Notes: generated by a model from the letters alone, not told the origin. DNA of 64,000 nt from Archivesica marissinica (GCA_014843695.1 CM026390.1:12316904-12380903), one strand, 5' to 3'; shown: positions 1 through 13,626, counted from the first letter of the stretch. Translations and numbers: made by a program.

Positions 1-3000
1 CTAGACGACAGTTAACCACAACAACAGCCAGTACTAGGAAGGAGGTATGGTCCATATACACACATCATACATGCACTCTCACTACTTTTAAGAATTTCGC
101 CGTACACTCTACTCCAAAGTATGGTAGTTTTCTGAGGCTGATCTATCACACACGTGTGTGTGTATACATTACCTAGCTATGATAGACGACAGTTACCCAC
201 AACACCCAGTACTAGGAAGAAGGTATGGTTGATATACACATATCATACATGCACTCTCACTACTTTGAAGAATTTCACCGTACACTCTCTACTCCAAAGT
301 ATGGTAGTTTTCTGAGGCTGATCTATCACACACGTGTGTGTGTATACATTACCTAGCTATGATAGACGACAGTTACCCACAACACCCAGTACTAGGAAGA
401 AGGTATGGTTGATATACACATATCATACATGCACTCTCACTACTTTGAAGAATTTCACCGTACACTCTCTACTCCAAAGTATGGTAGTTTTCTGAGGCTG
501 ATCTATCACACACGTGTGTGTGTATACATTACCTAGCTATGATAGACGACAGTTACCCACAACACCCAGTACTAGGAAGAAGGTATGGTTGATATACACA
601 TATCATACATGCACTCTCACTACTTTGAAGAATTTCGCCGTACACTCTCTCTACTCCAAAGTATCTTAGTTTCCTGCACGAACCCGTGCTTTTCTGAGGC
701 TGATCTCTCGCACACGTGTGTGTATACATTACCTAGCTATGATAGACGGCAGTTAACCACAACAGCCAGTTCTAGGAAGAAGGTATGGTCGATATACACA
801 TATCATACATGCACTCTCACTACTTTGAAGAATTTCGCCGTACACTCTCTCTACTCCAAAGTATCTTAGTTTCCTGCACACACCCGTGCTTGTCTGAGGC
901 TGATCTCTCATACACGTGTGTGTATACATTACCTAGCTATGATAGACGACAGTTACCCACAACACCCAGTACTAGGAAGAAGGTATGGTTGATATACACA
1001 TATCATACATGCACTCTCACTACTTTGAAGAATTTCACCGTACACTCTCTCTACTCCAAAGTATGGTAGTTTCCTGCACGAACCCGTGCTTTTCTGAGGC
1101 TGATCTCTCACACACGTGTGTGTATACATTATCTAGCTATGCTAGACGACAGTTAACCACAACACCCAGTACTAGGAAGAAGGTATGGTTGATATACACA
1201 TATCATACATGCACTCTCACTACTTTGAAGAATTTCACCGTACACTCTCTCTACTCCAAAGTATGGTAGTTTCCTGCACGAACCCGTGCTTTTCTGAGGC
1301 TGATCTCTCACACACGTGTGTGTATACATTACCTAGCTATGCTAGACGACAGTTAACCACAACTACCAGTACTAGGAAGGAGGTATGGTCGATATACACA
1401 TATCATACATGCACTCTCACTACTTTGAAGAATTTCGCCGTACACTGTCTACTCCAAAGTATCTTAGTTTCCTGCACACACCCGTGCTTTTCTGAGGCTG
1501 ATCTCTCACACACGTGTGTGTATACATTACCTAGCTATGATAGACGACAGTTACCCACAACACCCAGTACTAGGAAGAAGGTATGGTTGATATACACATA
1601 TCATACATGCACTCTCACTACTTTGAAGAATTTCACCGTACACTCTCTCTACTCCTAAGTATGGTAGTTTCCTGCACGAACCCGTGCTTTTCTGAGGCTG
1701 ATCTCTCACACACGTGTGTGTATACATTACCTAGCTATGCTAGACGACAGTTAACCACAACACCCAGTACTAGGAAGAAGGTATGGTTGATATACACATA
1801 TCATACATGCACTCTCACTACTTTGAAGAATTTCACCGTACACTCTCTCTACTCCAAAGTATGGTAGTTTCCTGCACGAACCCGTGCTTTTCTGAGGCTG
1901 ATCTCTCACACACGTGTGTGTATACATTATCTAGCTATGCTAGACGACAGTTAACCACAACTACCAGTACTAGGAAGGAGGTATGGTTGATATACACATA
2001 TCATACATGCACTCTCACTACTTTGAAGAATTTCGCCGTACACTAACTACTCCAAAGTATCTTAGTTTCCTGCACAAACCCGTGCTTTTCTGAGGCTGAT
2101 CTCTTACACGTGTGTGTATACATTACCTAGCTATGATAGACGACAGTTAACCACAACAGCCAGTTCTAGGAAGAAGGTATGGTCGATATACACATATCAT
2201 ACATGCACTCTCACTACTTTGAAGAATTTCGCCGTACACTCTCTCTACTCCAAAGTATCTTAGTTTCCTGCACAAACCCGTGCTTGTCTGAGGCTGATCT
2301 CTCATACACGTGTGTGTATACATTACCTAGCTATGATAGACGACAGTTACCCACAACACCCAGTACTAGGAAGAAGGTATGGTTGATATACACATATCAT
2401 ACATGCACTCTCACTACTTTGAAGAATTTCACCGTACACTCTCTCTACTCCAAAGTATGGTAGTTTCCTGCACGAACCCGTGCTTTTCTGAGGCTGATCT
2501 CTCACACACGTGTGTGTATACATTACCTAGCTATGCTAGACGACAGTTACCCACAACACCCAGTACTAGGAAGAAGGTATGGTTGATATACACATATCAT
2601 ACATGCACTCTCACTACTTTGAAGAATTTCACCGTACACTCTCTCTACTCCAAAGTATGGTAGTTTCCTGCACGAACCCGTGCTTTTCTGAGGCTGATCT
2701 CTCACACACGTGTGTGTATACATTATCTAGCTATGCTAGACGACAGTTAACCACAACTACCAGTACTAGGAAGGAGGTATGGTCGATATACACATATCAT
2801 ACATGCACTCTCACTACTTTGAAGAATTTCGCCGTACACTCTCTACTCCAAAGTATGTTAGTTTCCTGCACGAACCCGTGCTTTTCTGAGGCTGATCTCT
2901 CATACACGTGTGTGTATACATTACCTAGCTATGATAGACGACAGTTACCCACAACAACCAGTACTAGGAAGAAGGTATGGTCGATATACACATATCATAC

Positions 3001-6000
3001 ATGCACTCTCACTACTTTGAAGAATTTCGCCGTACACTCTCTCTACTCCAAAGTATGGTAGTTTCCTGCACGAACCCGTGCTTTTCTGAGGCTGATCTCT
3101 CACACACGTGTGTGTATACATTACCTAGCTATGATAGACGACAGTTACCCACAACAACCAGTACTAGGAAGAAGGTATGGTTGATATACACATATCATAC
3201 ATGCACTCTCACTACTTTGAAGAATTTCACCGTACACTCTCTTACTCCAAAGTATGGTAGTTTCCTGCACGAACCCGTGCTTTTCTGAGGCTGATCTCTC
3301 ACACACGTGTGTGTATACATTACCTAGCTATGCTAGACGACAGTTAACCACAACAACCAGTACTAGGAAGAAGGTATGGTTGATATACACATATCATACA
3401 TGCACTCTCACTACTTTGAAGAATTTCGCCGTACACTCTCTACTCCAAAGTATCTTAGTTTCCTGCACAACCCGTGCTTTTCTGAGGCTGATCTCTCATA
3501 CACGTGTGTGTATACATTACCTAGCTATGATAGACGACAGTTAACCACAACAGCCAGTTCTAGGAAGAAGGTATGGTCGATATACACATATCATACATGC
3601 ACTCTCACTACTTTGAAGAATTTCGCCGTACACTAACTACTCCAAAGTATCTTAGTTTCCTGCACAAACCCGTGCTTTTCTGAGGCTGATCTCTTACACG
3701 TGTGTGTATACATTACCTAGCTATGATAGACGACAGTTAACCACAACAGCCAGTTCTAGGAAGAAGGTATGGTCGATATACACATATCATACATGCACTC
3801 TCACTACTTTGAAGAATTTCGCCGTACACTCTCTCTACTCCAAAGTATCTTAGTTTCCTGCACACACCCGTGCTTGTCTGAGGCTGATCTCTCATACACG
3901 TGTGTGTATACATTACCTAGCTATGATAGACGACAGTTACCCACAACACCCAGTACTAGGAAGAAGGTATGGTTGATATACACATATCATACATGCACTC
4001 TCACTACTTTGAAGAATTTCACCGTACACTCTCTCTACTCCAAAGTATGGTAGTTTCCTGCACGAACCCGTGCTTTTCTGAGGCTGATCTCTCACACACG
4101 TGTGTGTATACATTATCTAGCTATGCTAGACGACAGTTAACCACAACTACCAGTACTAGGAAGGAGGTATGGTCGATATACACATATCATACATGCACTC
4201 TCACTACTTTGAAGAATTTCGCCGTACACTCTCTACTCCAAAGTATGTTAGTTTCCTGCACAAACCCGTGCTTTTCTGAGGCTGATCTCTCATACACGTG
4301 TGTGTATACATTACCTAGCTATGATAGACGACAGTTACCCACAACACCCAGTACTAGGAAGAAGGTATGGTTGATATACACATATCATACATGCACTCTC
4401 ACTACTTTGAAGAATTTCACCGTACACTCTCTCTACTCCAAAGTATGGTAGTTTCCTGCACGAACCCGTGCTTTTCTGAGGCTGATCTCTCACACACGTG
4501 TGTGTATACATTACCTAGCTATGCTAGACGACAGTTACCCACAACAACCAGTACTAGGAAGAAGGTATGGTTGATATACACATATCATACATGCACTCTC
4601 ACTACTTTGAAGAATTTCACCGTACACTCTCTCTACTCCAAAGTATGGTAGTTTCCTGCACGAACCCGTGCTTTTCTGAGGCTGATCTCTCACACACGTG
4701 TGTGTATACATTACCTAGCTATGCTAGACGACAGTTAACCACAACTACCAGTACTAGGAAGGAGGTATGGTTGATATACACATATCATACATGCACTCTC
4801 ACTACTTTGAAGAATTTCGCCGTACACTAACTACTCCAAAGTATCTTAGTTTCCTGCACAACCCGTGCTTTTCTGAGGCTGATCTCTCATACACGTGTGT
4901 GTATACATTACCTAGCTATGATAGACGACAGTTAACCACAACAGCCAGTTCTAGGAAGAAGGTATGGTCGATATACACATATCATACATGCACTCTCACT
5001 ACTTTGAAGAATTTCGCCGTACACTCTCTCTACTCCAAAGTATCTTAGTTTCCTGCACACACCCGTGCTTTTCTGAGGCTGATCTCTCATACACGTGTGT
5101 GTATACATTACCTAGCTATGATAGACGACAGTTACCCACAACAACCAGTACTAGGAAGAAGGTATGGTCGATATACACATATCATACATGCACTCTCACT
5201 ACTTTGAAGAATTTCACCGTACACTCTCTCTACTCCAAAGTATGGTAGTTTCCTGCACGAACCCGTGCTTTTCTGAGGCTGATCTCTCACACACGTGTGT
5301 GTATACATTACCTAGCTATGCTAGACGACAGTTACCCACAACAACCAGTACTAGGAAGAAGGTATGGTCGATATACACATATCATACATGCACTCTCACT
5401 ACTTTGAAGAATTTCACCGTACACTCTCTCTACTCCAAAGTATGGTAGTTTCCTGCACGAACCCGTGCTTTTCTGAGGCTGATCTCTCATACACGTGTGT
5501 GTATACATTACCTAGCTATGCTAGACGACAGTTAACCACAACTACCAGTACTAGGAAGAAGGTATGGTTGATATACACATATCATACATGCACTCTCACT
5601 ACTTTGAAGAATTTCGCCGTACACTCTCTACTCCAAAGTACTTAGTTTCCTGCACGAACCCGTGCTTTTCTGAGGCTGATCTCTTACACGTGTGTGTATA
5701 CATTACCTAGCTATGATAGACGACAGTTACCCACAACAGCCAGTACTAGGAAGAAGGTATGGTCGATATACACATATCATACATGCACTCTCACTACTTT
5801 GAAGAATTTCGCCGTACACTCTCTCTACTCCAAAGTATGTTAGTTTCCTGCACGAACCCGTGCTTTTCTGAGGCTGATCTCTCATACACGTGTGTGTATA
5901 CATTACCTAGCTATGATAGACGACAGTTACCCACAACAACCAGTACTAGGAAGAAGGTATGGTTGATATACACATATCATACATGCACTCTCACTACTTT

Positions 6001-8228
6001 GAAGAATTTCACCGTACACTCTCTCTACTCCAAAGTATGGTAGTTTCCTGCACGAACCCGTGCTTTTCTGAGGCTGATCTCTCACACACGTGTGTGTATA
6101 CATTACCTAGCTATGCTAGACGACAGTTAACCACAACAACCAGTACTAGGAAGAAGGTATGGTCGATATACACATATCATACATGCACTCTCACTACTTT
6201 GAAGAATTTCACCGTACACTCTCTCTACTCCAAAGTATGGTAGTTTCCTGCACGAACCCGTGCTTTTCTGAGGCTGATCTCTCACACACGTGTGTGTATA
6301 CATTATCTAGCTATGCTAGACGACAGTTAACCACAACTACCAGTACTAGGAAGGAGGTATGGTTGATATACACATATCATACATGCACTCTCACTACTTT
6401 GAAGAATTTCGCCGTACACTAACTACTCCAAAGTATCTTAGTTTCCTGCACAAACCCGTGCTTTTCTGAGGCTGATCTCTTACACGTGTGTGTATACATT
6501 ACCTAGCTATGATAGACGACAGTTAACCACAACAGCCAGTTCTAGGAAGAAGGTATGGTCGATATACACATATCATACATGCACTCTCACTACTTTGAAG
6601 AATTTCGCCGTACACTCTCTCTACTCCAAAGTATGTTAGTTTCCTGCACGAACCCGTGCTTGTCTGAGGCTGATCTCTCATACACGTGTGTGTATACATT
6701 ACCTAGCTATGATAGACGACAGTTACCCACAACACCCAGTACTAGGAAGAAGGTATGGTTGATATACACATATCATACATGCACTCTCACTACTTTGAAG
6801 AATTTCACCGTACACTCTCTCTACTCCAAAGTATGGTAGTTTCCTGCACGAACCCGTGCTTTTCTGAGGCTGATCTCTCACACACGTGTGTGTATACATT
6901 ACCTAGCTATGCTAGACGACAGTTAACCACAACACCCAGTACTAGGAAGAAGGTATGGTTGATATACACATATCATACATGCACTCTCACTACTTTGAAG
7001 AATTTCACCGTACACTCTCTCTACTCCAAAGTATGGTAGTTTCCTGCACGAACCCGTGCTTTTCTGAGGCTGATCTCTCACACACGTGTGTGTATACATT
7101 ATCTAGCTATGCTAGACGACAGTTAACCACAACAACCAGTACTAGGAAGGAGGTATGGTTGATATACACATATCATACATGCACTCTCACTACTTTGAAG
7201 AATTTCGCCGTACACTATCTACTCCAAAGTATCTTAGTTTCCTGCACAAACCCGTGCTTTTCTGAGGCTGATCTCTTACACGTGTGTGTATACATTACCT
7301 AGCTATGATAGACGACAGTTAACCACAACAGCCAGTTCTAGGAAGAAGGTATGGTCGATATACACATATCATACATGCACTCTCACTACTTTGAAGAATT
7401 TCGCCGTACACTCTCTCTACTCCAAAGTATCTTAGTTTCCTGCACACACCCGTGCTTGTCTGAGGCTGATCTCTCATACACGTGTGTGTATACATTACCT
7501 AGCTATGATAGACGACAGTTACCCACAACACCCAGTACTAGGAAGAAGGTATGGTTGATATACACATATCATACATGCACTCTCACTACTTTGAAGAATT
7601 TCACCGTACACTCTCTCTACTCCAAAGTATGGTAGTTTCCTGCACGAACCCGTGCTTTTCTGAGGCTGATCTCTCACACACGTGTGTGTATACATTATCT
7701 AGCTATGCTAGACGACAGTTAACCACAACACCCAGTACTAGGAAGAAGGTATGGTTGATATACACATATCATACATGCACTCTCACTACTTTGAAGAATT
7801 TCACCGTACACTCTCTCTACTCCAAAGTATGGTAGTTTCCTGCACGAACCCGTGCTTTTCTGAGGCTGATCTCTCACACACGTGTGTGTATACATTATCT
7901 AGCTATGCTAGACGACAGTTAACCACAACTACCAGTACTAGGAAGGAGGTATGGTTGATATACACATATCATACATGCACTCTCACTACTTTGAAGAATT
8001 TCGCCGTACACTAACTACTCCAAAGTATCTTAGTTTCCTGCACAAACCCGTGCTTTTCTGAGGCTGATCTCTTACACGTGTGTGTATACATTACCTAGCT
8101 ATGATAGACGACAGTTAACCACAACAGCCAGTTCTAGGAAGAAGGTATGGTCGATATACACATATCATACATGCACTCTCACTACTTTGAAGAATTTCGC
8201 CGTACACTCTCTCTACTCCAATGTATTA
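1..8228. repeat. Satellite array, ~180-200 bp monomer
   Basis: About 41 head-to-tail monomers that each carry ACACGTGTGTGTATACATTA, a CTAGCTATGATAGACGAC block and a TATCATACATGCACTCTCAC block. The first ~540 bp use an exact 180-bp unit that lacks ~20 bp (the CCTGCACGAACCCGTGCT part); the rest use 198-200 bp units. Diagnostic variants (for example CACTAACTACTCC at about 2041, 3631, 4825, 6417 and 8009) recur at 1590, 1194, 1592 and 1592 bp, so there is a higher-order unit of eight monomers. The overlapping 94-160 codon open frames inside are by-products of the repeat and I do not call them genes. The array continues off the left edge. Confidence 0.97.
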
Positions 8229-8440
8229 CTCGATATGCGCATATCATACATGCACTCTCATTACTTCGATTAAGTATATGTACTAGGAAGAATATGAGCA
8301 TGTTATTATCGCACTCTCTCTGTGAAGCATGTAACTAAATAGTATGGTAGCGGCTTTTAATTTAGGCATGGAGGCGTGGCTAAGCAAATCACTGTACACT
8401 CTCAAGAACGAATTCACCACGCAATCTCTCTACTTAATTA

Positions 8441-9559
8441 CTACCAATCTGCCTGGCAAGCATCAATAGCAGTTGCTACAGGGCGAAGCAGCTCTGCCAT
8501 GTCCTTGGAATTCCTATAGATATTGATATCCTGTATCTTTTTGGCAATGGTTTGGTCAATCTCATCCTCATGGTCCTGAACAATCTTCATGTAGCTGGTT
8601 CTGTTGGCAATATGGCTGTCCAAACAGGTGAGTTGAGACTTCCATCGTGTTTCTCCAGGGAGCTGTGGTTTCTTACTTTCGGCACACTCAGACAGCCAAG
8701 CACATGGCTTATGGTGGTTGCGAAAATACTTCTGTACTTCCACAACATGCTTCATCACTGACTGTGAAGTTAGATCCAGCCCAAGTAAGTTGAGCCAGTG
8801 GGCAGAGCAGCCATACACAGTGAGGTCTGGGTCATCTTCTTGTAAGGTAGCACGCATTTTTTCCATGTTCTTAGCATTGTCAGTACATACTCCAGATACA
8901 GTGCAGTTGTAGTTTTCCCTTGCCTTTTTGATGGACTCCTGACACAACATCTTGCAATTGTCCCCTGTTTTTGACATAGATCCAGTAGGGTGGCTATCTA
9001 AAAGATAGGATTTGTTCTCAACCTGGAGGCAACTTGCAATTATAGGTTCGTTGTGGCAATTACTCCAGCCGTCTTGTACAAGAGTTGCAGTTTTTCCGCC
9101 AATGACATGCTTCATATCCTCCTGGAGTTGATCATACACAGTGTCTAGGAGTTTTCCGGCTATCTGCTTCTTTTTGTACTGTGGATGGTCAGCGGCATTG
9201 AATGGTATATTGCATGCGTAGAAGAATTTGGCAATCTCCAAGTCAATGGCATTTTTCTGGTTTAGAGATGTCTTCACAACACAACTATCCATGTCTGGTT
9301 GGATTGAGATAGCTTGTCGTTTGGTTGGTGGAGGAGATGGAGATCTCCGTCTTTTTACTGACATAGGCTGCTCAGGGATCTCTTTTTCTGCTGGTAAGTG
9401 GTATGCTGCACTGCATTTCGCATAATGGAGTTTTAGACGGCAAGCTTTAGGAAGCTGCTGGTTCTCACAAAGTGTGCACCTAGCATACTCTTTTCCAGCC
9501 ACTGTCACAGAAACAAAGTGTTCCCAAATAGTGTCACGAGGTCTGCCACCCCTATACAT
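8441..9559 (-). pseudogene. hAT-type transposase, BED zinc finger plus DUF659-like, C-terminally truncated
   Basis: A 372-residue frame. The N-terminus (about residues 1-60) has a BED-finger pattern: aromatic W/F in IWEHF, then C-x2-C (CTLC) and a following H-x3-C (HYAKC). Residues ~70-90 are basic (RRRSPSPPPTKR), perhaps a nuclear signal. Residues ~150-260 (QDGWSN, CTDNAKNM, GCSAHWLNLL) match the DUF659 / hAT catalytic-core style. The C-terminal hAT dimerisation domain expected in full-length relatives (usually >600 residues) is missing; the frame stops at 8441, about 200 bp from the satellite. It is likely a dead transposon protein, but a domesticated ZBED-like host gene cannot be excluded from sequence alone. 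Confidence 0.75.
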
Positions 9560-10157
9560 TATGATTTAAATAGAACTGATGAGAAAAATAAATGTCAACT
9601 TGGTGATAATGGTTCCCAGTTTAACGCAAAGGCACTGTCAGTTTCCGAATTTAAATTACTTCTCTCGCTTGGTTATATAGTGAAAATGTAATCAATGGGA
9701 TGCCTTTGAATAAAATGAAGCCATGGTAAAAGTTGTTTAATAAGGGGCATGCCATTGTCGTGTATTGTATTTCAATAGGAAACCCCTGAACAAAAATGAA
9801 GCCATATCACATGTTGCCACTTTTAGAAGTCAATAACCTGTCAATTGAAACATATAACAATAGCTAGTAATTATAACAGGTTGGTTGGTGTGACCCAGCT
9901 TATGGGACTTCACTATACAATCTAATTGACACCTGTCAATTGGACTTGATCAACAGATGTTATTGATGAAGCAATATTAATCATAATATATACATTTTAT
10001 CTATATTTTGCGCATATATTACTAAACAAATTGACAAAAAGGAGGTTTCTTCCATTTCTTCCCAGTAGTAGGGAAGAAACGTATTTCTTCCGTATCGGAA
10101 AAAACCGGGAAAAAACCACGGTTTTTTTCCCTATAGGGAAGAAACCTGCCAACCCTG
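9560..10157 (-). mobile_element. hAT element 5' region and terminal inverted repeat
   Basis: Read on the minus strand, this segment begins CAGGGTTGGCAGG at 10157, the CAGGG start typical of hAT termini. It continues into nested inverted copies of GAAGAAA/TTTCTTCC and AAAAAACC/GGTTTTTT (10040-10150), which look like subterminal transposase sites. It lies upstream of the BED-transposase start at 9559. No matching CAGGGTTGG end is visible at the other side (8229-8440), so the element lost its other end. Confidence 0.6.
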
Positions 10158-10279
10158 GATTACTACCGATGTTTGATCAGGTAACTATATGGTGTACACC
10201 AGTGTTTTCATTCATTAATATATTGGGAACAGTGTTTTCATTGATTTAGATAGGTTTTGTCAAGTGATATTGTGTAATT

Positions 10280-10666
10280 GTGAAAAACAGTGTATTGTCA
10301 TATGTTTTCGTGGACAGTGGACTTGTGATTGACACAACATTTCCCGTGTTCGCCGCCTCCCCTGATGGAGTCCGGACATGCAGTTGCCATGGGGAAGGAC
10401 TTATTGAAATAAAATGTTGCTATAAGCACAGAAACATGTTTGTCAATGAAATCCCCAACATTGATCCATCATTCTATTTAGAGCCCACCACCCTCGCCCT
10501 GAAGCAGACCAAAAGACACTATACTCAGGTACAATTTCAGATGTTTGTGTGCCAGAAATCATTTTCTGATTTCATTGTCTACACAGATAGGGGTGTCTTT
10601 GTGCAGACAATTTACTACAACCCGTCGTTTGTGGGAGACGTTGTAACGAGAGATAATGTCGTGTAG
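10280..10666 (+). CDS. YqaJ-like viral-recombinase-type nuclease, 3' exon (partial)
   Basis: Likely a transposon-borne exonuclease of the YqaJ / lambda-exonuclease fold. AASPDG followed by GEGLIEIKC gives the conserved D...E-x-K metal-binding signature. The later YTQVQFQMFVC and FIVYTD segments fit the rest of the domain. The first residues before about 10313 may be intron, because TTTTCGTGGACAG precedes SGLVID-like sequence and could be an acceptor. The N-terminal part of the domain (the conserved R/WG-x-E region) is absent, so this is the last exon or a truncated copy. The stop at 10664-10666 is followed after 2 bases by a SINE fragment that supplies AATAAA. Confidence 0.7.
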   Translation: MKNSVLSYVFVDSGLVIDTTFPVFAASPDGVRTCSCHGEGLIEIKCCYKHRNMFVNEIPNIDPSFYLEPTTLALKQTKRHYTQVQFQMFVCQKSFSDFIVYTDRGVFVQTIYYNPSFVGDVVTRDNVV

Positions 10667-10668
10667 GA

Positions 10669-10741
10669 ATGAGGTCTCGAGAGTGATTAATATAAGTTGT
10701 AAGAACTTGTTTCGCAATCAAGCAATAAATTTGTATAAACT
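10669..10741 (+). repeat. SINE-C 3'-end fragment
   Basis: GGTCTCGAGAGTGATTAA, AACTTGTTTCGCAATC and AATTTGTATAAAC match the 3' part of the tRNA-derived SINE seen in full at 12537-12769 on the other strand. It contains AATAAA at 10724-10729 and sits directly behind the YqaJ stop codon. Confidence 0.8.
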
Positions 10742-10999
10742 AAAGTTCTGTCTTGTAAATTAATACTCAGTCTCTGTGTCAAGATTTACAATTTTGTTAT
10801 ACATATGTACGTGTATATTCTGTCAATACTTCAAGTGCATTGTAAATAAATGTAATATACAGGTGATAATTGTTATTTCCTTCTTCAGTACTTATACTGT
10901 GCTTCTTATCTACATGTACTGTAACATACTTATTATATTTTGCAATTACTTGGTTTCAAGATGATTTTTTCAGTTTGTTACAATTTACCATATCTTATC

Positions 11000-11184
11000 G
11001 TGTTACAGTGTGGAAATGGTCTCAATGATCCTTGGGACAAGTATTACAATACAAAATTGGTTTTGACAATCCTTAATGTTACAACAAGGACCTGGTCTCG
11101 ACTATCCTTACTAAGGATCATTGATACCAGTTCAACATTGTAACACTAGTAGTACTAGTAAGAATAGTTTCCACATTGTAACAC
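11000..11184. mobile_element. Small fold-back / MITE-like element
   Basis: GTGTTACAGTGTGGAAA at the left is matched, inverted, by TTTCCACATTGTAACAC at the right. Inside, CAATGATCC and GGATCATTG also pair. About 185 bp, non-coding, in the convergent intergenic space of the ISL2EU-like element. No clear target duplication was seen. Confidence 0.5.
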
Positions 11185-11289
11185 AGTAAGACCGGGAAAT
11201 GTTAACCTGTATTTATAATATGCAGCACCGATACAAAATATGAAAATTTCGCATAAATATTGTATAAGTGTGACACTGGACTTAGTTAA

Positions 11290-12277
11290 TTATTTTACCA
11301 ATTTTGGTAAAAGGTTTGTCAACGCACCACATATCGTCAAGATGTTGTCTGCATGCTTAACTAACGACATGGGCATAATATGTTTCAGAATTTGAAAGTT
11401 TTTAATACGTTCAATTGCCCTTTCTACGTGAATACGTGAACGCGATAGTCTCCGTGCCGTTTCAACCTCTCTCTGTGACTGTGTTGTTTCTTTCCTCTGG
11501 TAAAGGGTGGTATAGCCAAGGAGGCTCCATACACGGCCAGCTCTTCTGAAATCAGGAATCCCCTGTCCGCCAATACTAAGTCTCCATGATCAAGCTTGTC
11601 GTAAAATCCTGATCTGGCCGTAATTTCCTTATCTGATACCCGACCCCCCCAGCACTTTGACAAAAAACTTATAGCCCCATACGGTGTAATTCCAACCAGA
11701 AACTTCAAAGTGTTGTGGTGCTTATAATTAGAGTACGTTTTTGCTCTGGTATCTAGGTTGGATGGCCTTTGTATGAAGACCTCGCTGCAATCAATAATTA
11801 CCCGACATTTCTTGAACCTGGACCGGAACGACGTAGGAATGTTTTTCAGAATGGTGCCCTTGCTCGGCCAACGGATCAGAAATCTAAGTTTCTTAGCTAG
11901 TATTGGTACTAGTTTTGAAAATATCCTCGACACCTGTGTGGGACATATCTTAAACCGGAGGGCTAGGTCAGCATTTGTCAGATTTAGTCTCAGTTTCATC
12001 AGCACCATCAGTAACTTGTCAGCTGGGCACATTTTTCCTACCTGTTTAATGCACATGCTCACAAGCGAAAAGATAAACAGAAACACTGCACATGATGGCA
12101 AACCAGTAACACTCCTCATTTGATTGTTGGTTAGGTTTTTATATGTGAATTTTTCTATTTCCATTTGTTCCTTCATTGTCCGGTTTTCCTCTAGAACCCG
12201 TTGGTATTCTGCTTGGAGTTTCCCATATGATGTTTGTAGAGCATCAAGTTCAAATAGGAGGGGATCGGGATCAGTTC
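11290..12277 (-). pseudogene. DDE_4-type catalytic exon of the ISL2EU-like transposase
   Basis: The acceptor TTTTCCAG precedes 12277. HTH at roughly the first third, then catalytic Asp in IDCSEV and Asp in LADRGF. A frameshift near 11490 puts the expected terminal Glu region (ERAIERIKN) in another frame, which stays open to 11290. The frame loss is a single event; sequence outside it is well preserved, which suggests recent decay. Confidence 0.78.
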
Positions 12278-12536
12278 CTGGAAAATAAAAAAACTATTAC
12301 ATGTACAGTATATCAAAGAGCAATGCAAGTTCATAGTTACTCATTGAGCCAGAACTCAGAGCTGTTTTACCTGGTCTGTTTACTTGAACTAGTGGTAGGC
12401 AGTTTCGTGTGATCATGGTGGGCCATGGGCATCATCATATCTGGTCAGGGGTTTGAATCCCACTACTGACAGTCTGACACTAGGCAGTTCCCCAGTACAT
12501 GACGAAGATATTTTTAGAACTATGCCAACACTTAGT

Positions 12537-12769
12537 TTATACAAATTTATTTTAGCTCGATTGCGAAACAAGTTCTTTCAACTTATGTTAATCACTCTCG
12601 AGACCTCATTCCTGATGGAATCCATCGCCATGAAGGAGAGAGAAGAGGCAATGTGGAATTTAAATGCCTTGCCTAAGGGCACAATCGTAACGGCTCCAGC
12701 GGGGCTCGAACTCCGGACCGTTCGCACCTGAAGCGAACGCGCATCCACTGCGCTATCACGACTTCCACT
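12537..12769 (-). repeat. SINE-C, tRNA-derived SINE, full copy with target duplication
   Basis: On the minus strand it starts with a tRNA-like head: A box TAGCGCAGTGGATGCGCG and B box GAGTTCGAGCCCC. The body contains GGAATGAGGTCTCGAG and the tail AACTTGTTTCGCAATCGAGC ends in an AAATTTGTATAAA segment. The 14-bp direct repeat TGCCAACACTTAGT at 12523-12536 and 12770-12783 is the target-site duplication. It sits in intron 2 of the THAP/DDE gene. Confidence 0.9.
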
Positions 12770-12807
12770 TGCCAACACTTAGTAATAGAAGCACAGTATA
12801 ATGGAAA

Positions 12808-12890
12808 GGAGCCATTGTGGTGCAAGGGTAGAGCGTGTTGGACTACAGCGTTAGTCTGCACGAGTTTGAATCCCGGACCGAGCAATATTC
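12808..12890 (+). repeat. tRNA-like sequence / SINE head
   Basis: TGGTGCAAGGGTAGAGCG (A-box-like) and GAGTTTGAATCCC (B-box-like) are spaced as in a tRNA gene, but the acceptor and anticodon stems do not close cleanly. More likely a SINE head than a functional tRNA. Confidence 0.45.
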
Positions 12891-13626
12891 TTCCAACGTA
12901 CTTCAATCATTGAGCCCAACTTAAAACCGCCTACTAATAATACCCGATAAGGGGAGTTCAGCAGTAACAAGAGAGAGAGAAAAATGTGCGTATACATTTA
13001 TTGAATTGACTCTCTGAGGTAGATCTGAACCAAGCTCCAACAGGGCTATAGCCGCAGCATCCTGGTCATTCTCCTGTAATGGTGATAGGGCGAGTCTACG
13101 CTGTGCACGTCTCTTGTACCTGTCGGAACTGCGTGGTGTCTTTGAGGTCAAGGGTGTGAAGCTGAAGAGGGATGGGACATAGCCAGGGTGGTCAGGATCA
13201 TTTGATGACACACCTAAATAAATAAATAAAATCACATTTAATAATTTTACCTCGGGAAGGTAAAAGCAAGGTTCATTTCCCCCACTATCCCCGGTGCTTC
13301 CCTGGGATGGGGTAGTGGTTACAAATGACTGGTGCATAAGCGTGTAGTAAGTAATTGTGACATTGTGTGCTTAAGGAGCCTCAGCTGGAAGCTCTTCTTC
13401 GTGTATACAGCACTCCTTCACTTATGAAGATTAGCTGTCTGAATACGTTTTATGACTGCCTTACACTTATTAAATAGTAAGTAAGAGCCTACAGTACAAG
13501 TCAGTTGATTCTGAAAGCCCTTCGATAAATCTGTGTCGGCCCGTGACTACTAAGAAAGCGGCTCTTCATTTAGAATATAGACTACTAGCGGACCCCTTAT
13601 AAAGTATTACTGACAAATATTATTAC

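Noticed and set aside
585..8338. Series of 94-160 residue proteins in the satellite
   Set aside because: Each is one or two monomers read through; stops recur with the unit and no family is recognised.
12808..12890. Functional tRNA gene
   Set aside because: Boxes are present but stems do not close; treated as a SINE head.
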